From Halalkalicoccus sp. CGA53 (lineage in GTDB: Archaea; Halobacteriota; Halobacteria; Halobacteriales; Halalkalicoccaceae): a stretch of DNA of 64,000 nucleotides. The notes beneath the pieces are model-generated. The model made no database searches. It was not told the DNA's origin and saw only the letters and a program-made list of their open reading frames with translations. Shown here one piece after another: positions 17,123-26,736 of this stretch. The position numbers were made by a program, and so were the translations under genes. The stretch is from assembly GCF_036429475.1 (NCBI RefSeq), contig NZ_CP144125.1, forward strand, positions 3,613,521-3,677,520, read 5' to 3'. How positions within the stretch are numbered: the stretch's first letter is position 1; each line of letters starts with the position of its first letter.

Positions 17123-19828
17123 CTACCCCGTGTTCTTCATGCCGGCGGCGATCCCCTTCACCGTGAGTCTGAGCGTTCGCTCCTCGGTCTCGGTCCGATG
17201 GGTCTGTTTCAGCAGGTGCGTCTGGAGCAGGTTCAGCGGGTCGACGTAGGGGTTTCTCCGCCGAAGGCTCTCCTCGAGCCAACGCCGGGCGAGCAGGCTC
17301 TCCCGGCCGGTGATCTCGGCGACGAGCGAGACGGCGCGGTCGTACTCCGATTCGAGTCGCGGGAAGAAGCGCTCTTCGAGGCCCTCCTCGGCGATCGTCG
17401 CGTACTCCGCCGCGATCTCCATCTCGGTGCGCGCCAGCGAGAGCGCGGCGTTGTCGAGCGTCGTCCGGAAGAAGGGCCACTTTTGGTACATCTCCTGCAG
17501 GGTATCGATCTCGCCGCCGTCGTCGAGATAGGCGTCGATTCCGGTCGCCAGCGCGTACCAGCCGGTGAGGATACAGCGCGACTGCGTCCAGGAGAACACC
17601 CACGGGATCGCTCTGAGGTCCTCGACGGTCCGCTGGCCGCTGCGCGAGGCCGGCCGCGAGCCGAGGTTCAGCTCCTCGATCACCGTGATCGGCGTCGCCT
17701 GCTCGAAGTAGCGGACGAACCCCTCGGACTCGAGGAGATCCCTGTACTCCGTGCGGGCTGCCTCGGCCATCGTCTCCATCGCCTCCGTCCACTGCTCCTC
17801 GATCAGTTCGTTCTCGCCGTCGAGCGCGCGCCTGCGTGAACGGATCTGTGCGTTCACCATCTGCTCGACGTTGCGTTCGGCGATCCTCGGGTTGCCGTAC
17901 TTCTCGGCGATCGCCTCGCCCTGTTCGGTGAACTTCACCTGCCCCGAGACGGACTCGGGTGGCAGCGCGAGCAGCGCCTCGTTCATCGGGCCGCCGCCGC
18001 GCGAGATCGATCCGCCGCGACCGTGAAAGAGCCGGAGCGTGACGTCGTACTCGTCGGCGATCTCCGCGAGCCGTCGCTGGTTCCGGTAGAGGTCCCAGTT
18101 CGCGGCGAGGAAGCCGTTCTCCTTGTTCGAATCGGAGTAGCCGAGCATGATCTCCTGGAGCCCGCCGCGCGCCGAGAGCGTCTGTGTGTAGACCTCGTTC
18201 TCGAAGAGCGTCCCCATGATCCGGCGCGCCCCCGAGAGGGCGTACTCGGTCTCGAGGAGGGGGACGACGTCGATGCCCGCGTACTCGGGCAGGGTGATGA
18301 CCCCGGCCTGATCGGCGAGGAAGAGCACCTCGAGGACGTGGCTCGCCTCCTCGGTCATCGAGATGCAGTAGGTGTCGATCGCGTCGGTGCCGTACTCGGC
18401 CTGCCAGCCGGCGAGCCGGTCGAACAGCTCGAGGACCGTCCGCGTGGTGTCTGAGAGCTCCGCCTCCTCGTCCTCGTAGCGGGTGACGTCGATGACGGGT
18501 TCGTCCTGTGCGATCGCCTCGGTGAGCGTCTCCACGCGCTCGGCTTCGGAGAGCGACCCGTAGTCGAGACCCTCCAGCGCGAGCGACTCGGTGATCGCCT
18601 CCGTGTGGTTCTTCCGGTGATCCCGCAGGTCGAGGCTCGCGAGCGAGAAACCGAACGCCTCCGCCTGGCGTCTGAGCGGGTTCACGTGCTCTTCGACGAC
18701 GCTCTCCGCGCCGTTCTCGAGCGCGCTCCGGGCCAGTACTGAAAGGTCGTCGCTGAACTCGGCGGGGTCGTCGTAGCCGCCCGGACGGACGTCGTCGACG
18801 CGTCCGATCCGCTCGCCCATCAGCTGGAGCTTCTGTCGATAGGGCTCGCGGGGGTACCGGTCTTCGGCCGCGCGGGCGACACCCGGCAGCCGCTCTCGGT
18901 CCGCCGCGAGCGACTTCTCGAACGCCTCGCCGACCGTGATCCGGCTCCCGTCCTGGCTCAGCACGCCCGAGAGGTCCGACAGCGCGTCGAGGTATCGGGA
19001 GAGGACGACACGGCGCTGTCGGTCGAGCGTCTCCGCCGTCACGTCGGGCGTGACGAACGGGTTGCCGTCGCGGTCGCTGCCGGCCCACGACCGGAACTCG
19101 ACGAGTTTGGGGACGCTCGGCGGCCGATCGAACACCTCCTCGAGCGCGGTCTCCAGTTCGTCGTAGACCTCGCCGATCACGTCGAACAGCGTGTGCTCGA
19201 GGTACCAGCCGACGTTTCGCGCCTCGTCGGTCGGTTCCGGCCTCCTGGTCCGGACCTGCGGGGTCTGCCAGAGGCTCACCACCTCCGCGTCGATCGCCCG
19301 CTCGACCTGCGTGCGTTCCTTCTCAGTCAGCCGGCGCTCGTCGAGCGTCTCGATGTGCTCTGCGACCGCCCGGAGCTTCGCCTTCACCGTCTTCCGCCTC
19401 GCCTCCGTGGGGTGGGCGGTGAACGTCGGCTCGACGAGCACGTCCGAGAGCACCCGCTCTGCCCGGTCGGGACTCTCCGCGAGCGCCTCCGCGGCCGCCT
19501 CCAGCCCGTCGTCGAGCGTCCCCTCGTGGGAGGCTTCCCTGAGCACCCGCACCCGCTCGCGCTCCTCGGCGAGGTTGATCAGCTCGAAGTAGGTCGTAAA
19601 GGCGCGGGCGACGATCGACTCGCGTTCGGGCGAGAGCCGGTCCAGTACCTGGTAGAGCCCCTCGCGGGACTCGGCGTCGTCCTCGCGGTAGGCGATCGAC
19701 GCCGTCCTGAGCGTCTCGACCGTCTCGAAGTCGTCGCGCGAGGCGTGCTCGCGGATCACGTCGCCGACGAGCGCCCCGAGTTCGCGGACGTCCTGGTTCA
19801 CCGTCCGCGCGGAGAGAGCCTGGTCCAT
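17123..19828 (-). CDS. ppc: Phosphoenolpyruvate carboxylase
   Basis: This 901-residue bacterial-type PEP carboxylase has all the hallmark motifs: FTAHPTEARRKTV with the catalytic His near residue 139, FRSWAGSDRDGNPFV, EIMLGYSDSNKENGF, the Arg/Gly loop FHGRGGSISRGGGP, and the carboxy-terminal KNTG. It carboxylates PEP to oxaloacetate with bicarbonate, refilling the citric acid cycle. Family members often have GRGGTVGRGGGP; here the loop is GRGGSISRGGGP, which is a common variant. It is followed by no obvious operon partner. It starts 123 nt from the membrane-protein gene that lies upstream on the same strand. Confidence 0.96.
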   Translation of the reverse strand: MDQALSARTVNQDVRELGALVGDVIREHASRDDFETVETLRTASIAYREDDAESREGLYQVLDRLSPERESIVARAFTTYFELINLAEERERVRVLREASHEGTLDDGLEAAAEALAESPDRAERVLSDVLVEPTFTAHPTEARRKTVKAKLRAVAEHIETLDERRLTEKERTQVERAIDAEVVSLWQTPQVRTRRPEPTDEARNVGWYLEHTLFDVIGEVYDELETALEEVFDRPPSVPKLVEFRSWAGSDRDGNPFVTPDVTAETLDRQRRVVLSRYLDALSDLSGVLSQDGSRITVGEAFEKSLAADRERLPGVARAAEDRYPREPYRQKLQLMGERIGRVDDVRPGGYDDPAEFSDDLSVLARSALENGAESVVEEHVNPLRRQAEAFGFSLASLDLRDHRKNHTEAITESLALEGLDYGSLSEAERVETLTEAIAQDEPVIDVTRYEDEEAELSDTTRTVLELFDRLAGWQAEYGTDAIDTYCISMTEEASHVLEVLFLADQAGVITLPEYAGIDVVPLLETEYALSGARRIMGTLFENEVYTQTLSARGGLQEIMLGYSDSNKENGFLAANWDLYRNQRRLAEIADEYDVTLRLFHGRGGSISRGGGPMNEALLALPPESVSGQVKFTEQGEAIAEKYGNPRIAERNVEQMVNAQIRSRRRALDGENELIEEQWTEAMETMAEAARTEYRDLLESEGFVRYFEQATPITVIEELNLGSRPASRSGQRTVEDLRAIPWVFSWTQSRCILTGWYALATGIDAYLDDGGEIDTLQEMYQKWPFFRTTLDNAALSLARTEMEIAAEYATIAEEGLEERFFPRLESEYDRAVSLVAEITGRESLLARRWLEESLRRRNPYVDPLNLLQTHLLKQTHRTETEERTLRLTVKGIAAGMKNTG

Positions 19829-19951
19829 GACACCCCGTAGACGCGCCCCCCTCTTACCCGTTCACTCGTCCCCGAAGAATTGCCTCCGGTTTCGGGAGAG
19901 GTAGTCCGAGGAGGAACGCGAACCTCGGAGTTACCGAACGGCCCCCACTCG

Positions 19952-21145
19952 TTACGAGTAACTATCGGGGAGAGTGAGTTCCTCGGTTACCAGCTCGTCG
20001 CCGTAGCTGATCTCGACAGTCACGAGTCCATCGTGCTCCTCGTGGATCCGATCCGCATCCTCCTCCGAGATCCGCAGCACGATCGCACCCGCCTCCCCGG
20101 ATCCAAGCGAGACGCCGTCGGCGGTGATCTCGTCGTTCTCGGCGAGCAGTCTGGCCCAGAACTCGCCCGAGACGTCGCCGGTGTTCTCAAGGACGACCCC
20201 GACTTGCAACCGTTCCCCGGGTTGTGAGTGCCACACCGGCGCCTCGTCCGACAACCCCAGGTCGAGTCCCTCGCCCGGACCCGCCGTCTCGGTTCCGAGA
20301 ACCGACAGCGGATCGGCTGCCTCGATCGTTGTGCGCTCGCTGTCGACGGTGATCCCCGTGAGCGTCCGCAGTTCGACCGCGTAGGTCCCGCTCTCGGGCG
20401 GCTTCGTCGGGGGGTGTGGTGCTCCGAGCATGTAGAACGGGACGGTCGCCGTGACGCTCCCGTCCTCCAAGTCCGACCGGGCGATCCGCTCGGTTTCCGT
20501 CGAGCCGTCGGGGGCGGTGATCACGACCCGGAGTTCCGTCGGCTCCCCCTCGACGGTCGTGTTCAGTATCGGGTCACCAGAGCGATTCGTACCGGGTTCG
20601 AAAGACGAGACCGACGCCGATCCGGCGCCGAGGTGTGCGAACCCACCCACTGCGACGACGGCAACCGCGACGAGGGACAGCGAGGCGAGTGCGAGCGTCC
20701 GCGAGGCTGGAATCCACTGCCGATCCTCGGAGTAACGCGAGAGCAGGTGATCGAGTCCCACCGCGGCGACCCCCGCGAGCGTGAACGCCGCCGCGTAGAC
20801 CCCGAGGTCCGCCACCGCGTCGGGAAAGAGGAACTCGAGGCCGGCGCTGACAGGTCCACCCGGTGGTTCCCCGGCGGTGAGTGCGACGAGCGCGAGGAAC
20901 AGCCCGGCGAAGACGATCCAGGGGAGGATGACCGCGGTCGTGAGGGCGTTGACCCGATCCAGGTCGAACGTGCTCACCAGCGCCCAGAGGGCGAGGCCGA
21001 ACCCGCTCGCGACGAGAGCGGTGAACCCGCGACCGGTCAGGTAGGGCGAGAGCACGTCGTGAGCGAGGAGGGCGAGGCCGACCGGGACCGTCATACCGAG
21101 GACGAACGCGACCGCGATCGGCAGGGTGTCTTCGGTAGTCCGCAT
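19952..21145 (-). CDS. Membrane protein with extracytoplasmic beta-rich C-terminal domain
   Basis: This 397-residue protein has five predicted helices in residues 8-175 and a soluble C-terminal part of about 220 residues. Segments such as LRVVITAPDGS, YAVELRTLTGI and LQVGVVLENTGDVSG look like immunoglobulin-like (CARDB-type) repeats facing outside. The second helix segment ALWALVSTFDLDR is encoded by 41 bases that recur exactly at 28328-28368, inside a decayed gene. No function is known. The downstream order suggests a single gene unit. Confidence 0.68.
   Translation of the reverse strand: MRTTEDTLPIAVAFVLGMTVPVGLALLAHDVLSPYLTGRGFTALVASGFGLALWALVSTFDLDRVNALTTAVILPWIVFAGLFLALVALTAGEPPGGPVSAGLEFLFPDAVADLGVYAAAFTLAGVAAVGLDHLLSRYSEDRQWIPASRTLALASLSLVAVAVVAVGGFAHLGAGSASVSSFEPGTNRSGDPILNTTVEGEPTELRVVITAPDGSTETERIARSDLEDGSVTATVPFYMLGAPHPPTKPPESGTYAVELRTLTGITVDSERTTIEAADPLSVLGTETAGPGEGLDLGLSDEAPVWHSQPGERLQVGVVLENTGDVSGEFWARLLAENDEITADGVSLGSGEAGAIVLRISEEDADRIHEEHDGLVTVEISYGDELVTEELTLPDSYS
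20954..20994 (-). repeat. 41-nt sequence shared exactly with 28328-28368
   Basis: Reading the minus strand here gives a 41-base stretch identical to the plus strand at 28328-28368. Both encode the peptide ALWALVSTFDLDR in a membrane segment. The flanks are only weakly alike. It suggests a short duplication or gene conversion between the two loci. Confidence 0.85.
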
Positions 21146-21228
21146 GGAGGGGTCTCGGTGAAGCTATCGGTAGGGGAGGTGAAATGATTTCGGTATCGGA
21201 GAAATCAGTTCCCGGATCGTACGTCGTC

Positions 21229-21567
21229 TCAGTTGTACTCCCGCCAGCGATACCCACACTCCGTACACTTGAAAAACCGCGTCGGTGGCTCGTCGGCGGA
21301 GGCGGTCTGCTTGATCGTGTAGTACGCCCGGTCGTGCCCACACCCCTCACAGACCGTCTCGGCCGTCGGTTTCCCCTCGAACTCCGCGCCCTCCTCGGTC
21401 TCGATCACCTCGCTGTCGGCCTGTTTCTCCGTGCTCGTGTAGACCGCCTCGCCCTCGGCGTCCCGGGCGCTCTCGGCCCCGCAGTCGTCGTTCGTACAGA
21501 CCCGCCGGTCGCCCTCGGCGGTGGTCATCGAGCCACACTCCGGACAGAACAGCGACGGCGCGCTCAT
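21229..21567 (-). CDS. tfs: Transcription factor S (TFIIS / RPB9-like)
   Basis: From the ATG at 21567 the protein has 112 residues. The N-terminal zinc ribbon is CPECGS...CTNDDC, and the C-terminal ribbon is CEGCGHDRAYYTIKQ with FFKCTECGYRWREYN at the end. The hairpin carries SADEP, whose Asp-Glu pair inserts in the RNA polymerase funnel to stimulate transcript cleavage. It therefore rescues backtracked polymerase. An upstream in-frame ATG at 21588 is not needed. Confidence 0.92.
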   Translation of the reverse strand: MSAPSLFCPECGSMTTAEGDRRVCTNDDCGAESARDAEGEAVYTSTEKQADSEVIETEEGAEFEGKPTAETVCEGCGHDRAYYTIKQTASADEPPTRFFKCTECGYRWREYN

Positions 21568-21599
21568 AGCTCTCGATAGCGTTTCCACCCGAAAATCGG

Positions 21600-22091
21600 T
21601 TACGCCGTCCGGTCGCCTCGATCCCGCTCGACGAACCCCTGCATCCGGTCGAGCGCCGCGGCCGCCTCCGCCCGGTTCTCGCCCAGATCCTCGCTCACCT
21701 CGACCGGGAGGTCGAGTTCCTCCGCCAGCAACAGCAACCTGTCGAGGATCGTGATCTCGAAGCGTTCGTTGATGCTCCCGATGCCGATCGCATCGAGGTC
21801 CCGCAGGTCGTCGTCTTCGACCTCGTCGACGAACTCGTCCTTTTCGGCGACCAGCCCCTCCATGATCTGGCTGCTGCGCGCCTCGGGTTCGAGCCCGATC
21901 GCGGAGAACGCGCGTTCGATCCGGTCGATCTGGGCTACGGTGTCCTCCCGGTGGGCGGCGAACAGCGCGCTCACCTCCTCGCTCGCGGCCGCTTCCGAGA
22001 GGTCGCCGTGCAGGTCGAGGATCTCGAGTTCGGCGTGGTACAGCTTCTTCAGCTCCCGTTCGAACATGTCGCGTTTCGTCTGGATCGTCAT
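21600..22091 (-). CDS. DUF892 / YciF-type ferritin-like protein
   Basis: From the ATG at 22091 the protein has 163 residues. The N-terminal segment MFERELKKLYHAELEILDLHGDL and LFAAHREDTVAQIDRIERAF follow the four-helix YciF pattern, with E/H residues in helices that could bind two metal ions. Homologues are linked to stress responses. The start overlaps the upstream gene's stop in an ATGA, so the two are translated from one mRNA. Confidence 0.8.
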   Translation of the reverse strand: MTIQTKRDMFERELKKLYHAELEILDLHGDLSEAAASEEVSALFAAHREDTVAQIDRIERAFSAIGLEPEARSSQIMEGLVAEKDEFVDEVEDDDLRDLDAIGIGSINERFEITILDRLLLLAEELDLPVEVSEDLGENRAEAAAALDRMQGFVERDRGDRTA

Positions 22092-22654
22092 CGTGTCTCC
22101 TCTCCTCCCGTGGGGTCGGCGTCGGCCAGCGCCGAGCGGAGACACGCCTGGAGCGTCTCCGCTTCGATCGCCCCGCTCTCGAACAGGTACTGGAACTCCC
22201 ACGTCGAGAGGGTCTCGCCCGCGACGAGGGCGTCGACCAGCGCCGACGGTTCGTGCTCTCTCACCCTCACCGAGAGGTCGACCTCCTCGACGAGCAGGTC
22301 GTCTCGAGCGCCCGCGCGCCTGATCGCGTCGGCGAGGAGGCCTTCCGCCCTTTCCCTCTCTCCGGGCCTCGTGATACCGACCGAGTAGAGCAGGAACGCC
22401 AGCCCGTCGCGGACCCCTTCGTCGAGCCCACCGTCGGCCTCCTCGAAGATCCGGCGACGTTCTGCCTCTTCTAAGTGCTCGACGAGGATCGAGAAGTCAC
22501 GGATCGAGGTGCGGACCCGATCCCTGATGTCCCTGCGGCGCTGGTAGCGCTGCTGTTTGGCGTGTTCGCCCGAGTAACTCTTCTCGCCGGTCAGCCACCG
22601 CCGGTCCTCGGTGGTGAGCATCGCGTTCCTGCGGCCGTCCATTCGCTCGCCCAT
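22088..22654 (-). CDS. Conserved haloarchaeal hypothetical protein
   Basis: This 188-residue soluble protein has a basic N-terminal region (LTGEKSYSGEHAKQQRYQRRRDIRDRV) and a helical, acidic remainder. Later ATG starts at 22642 and 22621 are possible; the last (MLTTED) begins at the conserved-looking block. It overlaps the DUF892 gene by four bases, implying linked expression. No function is known. Confidence 0.7.
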   Translation of the reverse strand: MGERMDGRRNAMLTTEDRRWLTGEKSYSGEHAKQQRYQRRRDIRDRVRTSIRDFSILVEHLEEAERRRIFEEADGGLDEGVRDGLAFLLYSVGITRPGERERAEGLLADAIRRAGARDDLLVEEVDLSVRVREHEPSALVDALVAGETLSTWEFQYLFESGAIEAETLQACLRSALADADPTGGEETR

Positions 22655-22783
22655 ACGTGCCCTCGGTACTAGTAGCTACCACCGGAGTAAATAAGATATC
22701 GTTTACCGTATTGCATACGAATATACCGACCTGCTCCGTACCCCGGAAAAAGGGATGAGAAGAACGTCCGGGAGGCCTGCGGC

Positions 22784-24205
22784 GTGAGCGACCCCGAGCC
22801 GAACGGCGGTGTCGCCGAGTCGGCGGCGACCGAGACGGAGTTTCGGGGAGAGCCGAGCCGGCAGAAGCTCGTGGAGGTCGCCCGCTACTTCCTGTTCATC
22901 GGGATCGTCGGCTTCGGCGGCCCGATGGTCCACATCGCGATGATGGAGGACGACCTGGTGGGCGAGGACTCCAAGGAGTGGACCGACGGGACCGTGTTCA
23001 TGGAGGGGCTCGCGATCTGCAACACGCTTCCCGGACCGGCGTCGACACAGCTGGGGATCTTCATGGGTTGGGTCTACGCCGGCACCCTGGGAGCGCTCGT
23101 CGCCGGCTTCTTCTTCATGCTCCCGACGTTCGTCATCGTCGTCTTCTTCTCCTGGCTCTACTTCGCCTACCAGGCCGCTCCGTCGGTCGAGGCGGTCTTC
23201 TACGGGATCAACCCGGTCGTGATCGGGCTGATCGTCGGCGCATGCGTCTCGATGACCCGGAGCGCGTTCGCCGAGGGCAGGGCGGACGCGGAGATCGAGG
23301 TCGGCGCCGACACCTGGACGATCGACTACCTGCTCGTCGCTCTGCTGGTCGCGACGACGGTCGTCGTCGCGCTGTTCAACCCCAATCCCGTCCTGGCGTT
23401 CGTCGTCGCGGGCGTGATCGCGGTGCTGGTCTACCGGACCGCCGTCGTCAGGCAGAACGCGACGAAGGCCGCGCTCTGGGGGATCGTCGGCGCCGTCCTG
23501 GGAACGCTGTTCGTCCTCCGCGACCGGGTCCTCGACCTGCTCGGTCCCACCGTTCGGGGCGCGATCGAGGCGAGCCCGCTTTGGGGACTCGTCCTCGCGC
23601 TCTGGTCGAACCCCTGGCTCCAGCTGTTCCTGTTCATGCTCTACACCGGCTCGTTCATCTACGGCGGCGGGCTCGTCCTCATCCCGTTCATCGAGATCTA
23701 CGTCGTCCGGGAGTTCGGCTGGCTCACGGGCCGCGAGTTCGTCGACGGCATCGCGATCGGCCAGCTCTCGCCGGGACCCGTCGTGATGACGACCGCGTTC
23801 GTCGGCTACAAACTCATGCTCGACGTCTCCGGTGGGATCGTCGCCGTCGCCGTCCTCGGCGCGCTCGTCGCGACGGTCGGCGCGTTCGGTCCCTCGTTCG
23901 CGTTCATCGTCGCCTTCTTCCCCTACTTCGCGAAGGTCCGCGAGAACGAGGTGGTGAGAACGGCGCTCGTGGGGGTGAACGCCGCGGTGGTCGGGGCGAT
24001 CCTCGGGGCGACGGCCCTGCTCGCGGCCGAGTCGTTCGTCGTCGACGAACCGACGGCACCGCTCGCAGTGGGTGGTACGATCTTCGACCTGTTCACCGTC
24101 GCGCTCGCCGCAGTCACCTGCGTGCTGTTCGTCCGCGGGACCCACGCCGCCTACCTCATCCTCAGCGGCGGTGCGCTCGGCATCGGGGTGTTCTTCCTCG
24201 TATGA
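22784..24205 (+). CDS. chrA: Chromate transporter family protein ChrA (two-domain)
   Basis: This 473-residue protein starts with GTG and has two homologous membrane halves. The first has GFGGPMVHIAMMEDD (around residues 42-56) and CNTLPGPASTQLG; the second has YGGGLVLIPFIE and IAIGQLSPGPVVMTTAFVGY. These are the duplicated CHR-domain motifs of long ChrA proteins, which export chromate or otherwise transport anions such as sulfate. The genes around it do not suggest metal resistance, so the physiological anion remains open. Confidence 0.9.
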   Translation: MSDPEPNGGVAESAATETEFRGEPSRQKLVEVARYFLFIGIVGFGGPMVHIAMMEDDLVGEDSKEWTDGTVFMEGLAICNTLPGPASTQLGIFMGWVYAGTLGALVAGFFFMLPTFVIVVFFSWLYFAYQAAPSVEAVFYGINPVVIGLIVGACVSMTRSAFAEGRADAEIEVGADTWTIDYLLVALLVATTVVVALFNPNPVLAFVVAGVIAVLVYRTAVVRQNATKAALWGIVGAVLGTLFVLRDRVLDLLGPTVRGAIEASPLWGLVLALWSNPWLQLFLFMLYTGSFIYGGGLVLIPFIEIYVVREFGWLTGREFVDGIAIGQLSPGPVVMTTAFVGYKLMLDVSGGIVAVAVLGALVATVGAFGPSFAFIVAFFPYFAKVRENEVVRTALVGVNAAVVGAILGATALLAAESFVVDEPTAPLAVGGTIFDLFTVALAAVTCVLFVRGTHAAYLILSGGALGIGVFFLV

Positions 24206-24264
24206 GGCCCGCAGTCGTACCGAAGCCGAACCGTTCATCACCCCGCGCCAGGAGAGCCTGAGCC

Positions 24265-25602
24265 ATGGCAGGCGAGTCCGACACTCCCGACGCGCTCGCG
24301 ACCTACCGACAGTTCTTCTCGCTCGAGCGCGACGTGCTCGTCCTCTCGCTCGCGATGTTCGCGTTCAGCCTCGGCTTCCAGATGACCAACCGGTACATCC
24401 CCGAGTACATGGCCGCCCTCGGCGCGAGCGCGTTCGTCATCGGCCTCTTCGGTACCGTGGGCAATATCATCAGCGCCATCTATCCCTATCCCGGCGGCGC
24501 GCTCTCCGATCGGATCGGCTCGCGCGTCGCACTCACCGCGTTCGGCCTGATCTCGAGTCTCGGCTTCCTCTTCTGGCTCGTCGCGCCGAGCCTGGGAACG
24601 ATCGCTGTAGGTGGACTCGTCCTCGAACCGTGGATCTGGATATTCGTAGGACTGTTCCTCGCCCAGGCCTGGAAGTCGTTCGGCCTCGGGGCGACGTTCG
24701 CCATCGTCAAGCAGTCGGTCCCACCCTCGCAACTGGCCCGCGGCTTCGCGAGCACCGAAGTCTTTCGACGGTCGGCCTTTCTCGTCGGGCCGCTGATCGC
24801 CGCGGGCGTGCTCTACGTCTACGCCGACTTCACCGTCGGCTTCCAGTACGTGCTCGCGATCGCGCTCGTATTCGGCGTCGTCGCCACCGCAGCCCAGCAC
24901 CTCCTCTACGACGCCGAAGAGGACTCCTTCGGCAAGGAGTTCGAGGGGGTCGTCCGGATCCGAAACGACCTCAGGGAGCTCCCGCCCGAACTCCGCCCGC
25001 TGCTCGTCGGCGACACGCTCGTCCGCTTCGCAAACGGGATGGTCTACGTCTTCTTCGTCATCGTGATCACGCAGTTCCTCGAGGTCGGACTCTCTGTCGG
25101 GTCGATCGACCTCTCTCCCGCGGTGTTCTTCGGCGTCCTGCTCGCCATCGAGATGGTGATCGCGCTCGTCTCGATGCCGCCGGCCGCGAGGTTCGCCGAA
25201 CGAGTCGGACTGAAGCCGATCGTCGCCCTCGGTTTCTCCGTCTACGCGATCTTCCCGATACTGCTGATCTCCGCGCCCGACAACGCCCTGGTCGTCGCAT
25301 TGCTGTTCGCGTTCTCCGGGCTCCGGTTCGCGGGGCTCCCCGCCCACAAGGCGCTGATCGTCGGCCCCGCCGAACGCGACACCGGAGGGAGAGTCTCGGG
25401 GGCGTACTACCTCGTCCGGAACCTGATCGTCATCCCGAGCGCCGCACTCGGCGGCGCGCTCTACGGCGGCTTCTCGGTACCGGGTACCGACCTCGCACTC
25501 GCCGGGAGCCCCACGCTCGCGTTCGCGCTCGCCAGCCTGATCGGGATCGTCGGGACGGCGTACTTCGTCGTCTTCGGCAGGGAGTTCGAGGCGTACGCCT
25601 GA
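24265..25602 (+). CDS. MFS transporter
   Basis: This 445-residue protein has 12 predicted helices with the MFS intracellular loop YPGGALSDRIGSR (around residues 74-86) between helices 2 and 3 and a PAARFAERVG repeat in the second half. A cytoplasmic central loop (DAEEDSFGKEFEGVVRIRNDL) links the halves. Substrate is unknown. It starts 59 nt after chrA on the same strand, so the two might be co-transcribed. Confidence 0.85.
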   Translation: MAGESDTPDALATYRQFFSLERDVLVLSLAMFAFSLGFQMTNRYIPEYMAALGASAFVIGLFGTVGNIISAIYPYPGGALSDRIGSRVALTAFGLISSLGFLFWLVAPSLGTIAVGGLVLEPWIWIFVGLFLAQAWKSFGLGATFAIVKQSVPPSQLARGFASTEVFRRSAFLVGPLIAAGVLYVYADFTVGFQYVLAIALVFGVVATAAQHLLYDAEEDSFGKEFEGVVRIRNDLRELPPELRPLLVGDTLVRFANGMVYVFFVIVITQFLEVGLSVGSIDLSPAVFFGVLLAIEMVIALVSMPPAARFAERVGLKPIVALGFSVYAIFPILLISAPDNALVVALLFAFSGLRFAGLPAHKALIVGPAERDTGGRVSGAYYLVRNLIVIPSAALGGALYGGFSVPGTDLALAGSPTLAFALASLIGIVGTAYFVVFGREFEAYA

Positions 25603-25970
25603 GTTCGATGGTCGACCCATCGGCGGCTGTAACGGATCGTTAGGACGCCGATAGGCGGGGTGAAACGTCGTGAAACGCCGTCACTTCGCCCGGATCGGAG
25701 GATTTCGGTGGATAGACGTCTGGATCGGGAACCCTCGCGACCGACCTCGCGGGACCGTGAATTCGCGAAAACCACCCCCGGTGAGCGATGAACTGGCGGA
25801 AGAACTACTCAACAATCGGGGGTGTATATGCCTCCGTCAGCCCTCTCTCCTCCTGCCGGTCACGGCTCGCCCTGATTCCACGGTCCCCCTGACGGTCGGT
25901 CCCGTCGCCGAGAGACGATTCGCACGTCGCTACCGGAACGGTTCGTGTCGGAAGCTTCGGGAACGGGCGG
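25603..25970. other. Intergenic region without a supported gene
   Basis: A 368-base gap separates two convergent genes. Open frames are present, but their composition (Arg/Pro-rich, no acidic bias) is that of non-coding GC-rich DNA. There is a short repeated GTGAAACG at 25660-25680. I see no RNA gene or mobile end here. Confidence 0.45.
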
Positions 25971-26627
25971 TCAGCCGTCGAGCGACCAGCCCTGCTGGGT
26001 TCGCCTGACGACGCCGCGCTCTGCGAGCATCGTGAGCACCTCCTCGACGACCGACGGTGGGACTTCGACGGCCCTCGCGAGCTCCTCGGTACCCCGGTGG
26101 TCGTCCGAGAGCGTGCCGAGGATCGCGGCGTAGAGCCGACTGTTGTGCTCGTCGCCGACCTCCTCCCCGATCCGCTCGTGGATCTCGCTCTTTCGCCCCT
26201 GGACCCACCGCTGGGCGAGCGAGAGCTCGTTCTCGAGCGATTCGAGCGTGCGGAGCCTGCGGGCCAGGTCGCACATCCCTCGTTCGGAGTCCTGTGATCG
26301 GAGATCGATCGAGAGGTGCTGGCAGGTGGTGATGTCGAGGTTCGCGCTCGCAGGGTAGGCGCTCTTCGCGCCGAAGCCGTACGGCGAGACGGTGACTTCG
26401 AGCCGGAGGTTCCGTGCGATGTGGAAGTACTTCCGTCTGTTCTCGTCGACCCGGCTCTCGACGACGCCGGCCTCCTCTAACTTCCGGAGGTGGTCGATCA
26501 CCGCCTTCGGACTCACACCGAGGTACTCGCTGATCTCCGTGACGTAACAGGGTTTCCGCGAGAGTAGTCGGAGGATACGCCTGCGGTTCTCGTTTCCCAG
26601 GAGATCGAGGAGCGCGGCGGAGTCCAT
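25971..26627 (-). CDS. ArsR-family winged-helix transcriptional regulator
   Basis: From the ATG at 26627 the protein has 218 residues. The N-terminal winged helix reads LLGNENRRRILRLLSRKPCYVTEISEYLGVSPKAVIDHLRKL, followed by a wing VVESRVDENRRKYFHIA. The C-terminal half is helical and ends with a second DNA-binding-like region (ELARAVEVPPSVVEEVLTMLAERG). Two winged domains in one haloarchaeal regulator are common in the ArsR/TrmB-like groups. The gene is divergent from the DUF4177 gene, 109 nt apart, and may control it. Confidence 0.82.
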   Translation of the reverse strand: MDSAALLDLLGNENRRRILRLLSRKPCYVTEISEYLGVSPKAVIDHLRKLEEAGVVESRVDENRRKYFHIARNLRLEVTVSPYGFGAKSAYPASANLDITTCQHLSIDLRSQDSERGMCDLARRLRTLESLENELSLAQRWVQGRKSEIHERIGEEVGDEHNSRLYAAILGTLSDDHRGTEELARAVEVPPSVVEEVLTMLAERGVVRRTQQGWSLDG

Positions 26628-26736
26628 CCGAAGAACGCTTGGCGACCGGCGCGGAAAAGGGTGTCCCTCCGGACGGCCTCGCCCGTTCGGCCGCTGACGG
26701 GGAAAGAACGATAGCCGCGAGCCGAGTCCACCGATC

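Noticed and set aside
16044-19088. A 1014-codon open frame on the minus strand over ppc and its downstream neighbours
   Set aside because: It is Arg/Gly/Pro-rich with no family motif and lies in another frame of ppc, which has full PEP-carboxylase signatures. GC-rich haloarchaeal genes produce such long non-coding frames.
22703-24241. A 512-codon minus-strand frame opposite chrA
   Set aside because: Its composition (Asp/Arg/Glu/His repeats) mirrors the GC-rich codons of the ChrA gene, which has the duplicated CHR motifs.
25670-26008. A 112-codon plus-strand frame in the gap before the ArsR-type regulator
   Set aside because: Arg/Pro-rich, no acidic bias, overlaps the 3' end of the regulator gene, and lacks a promoter-like element.
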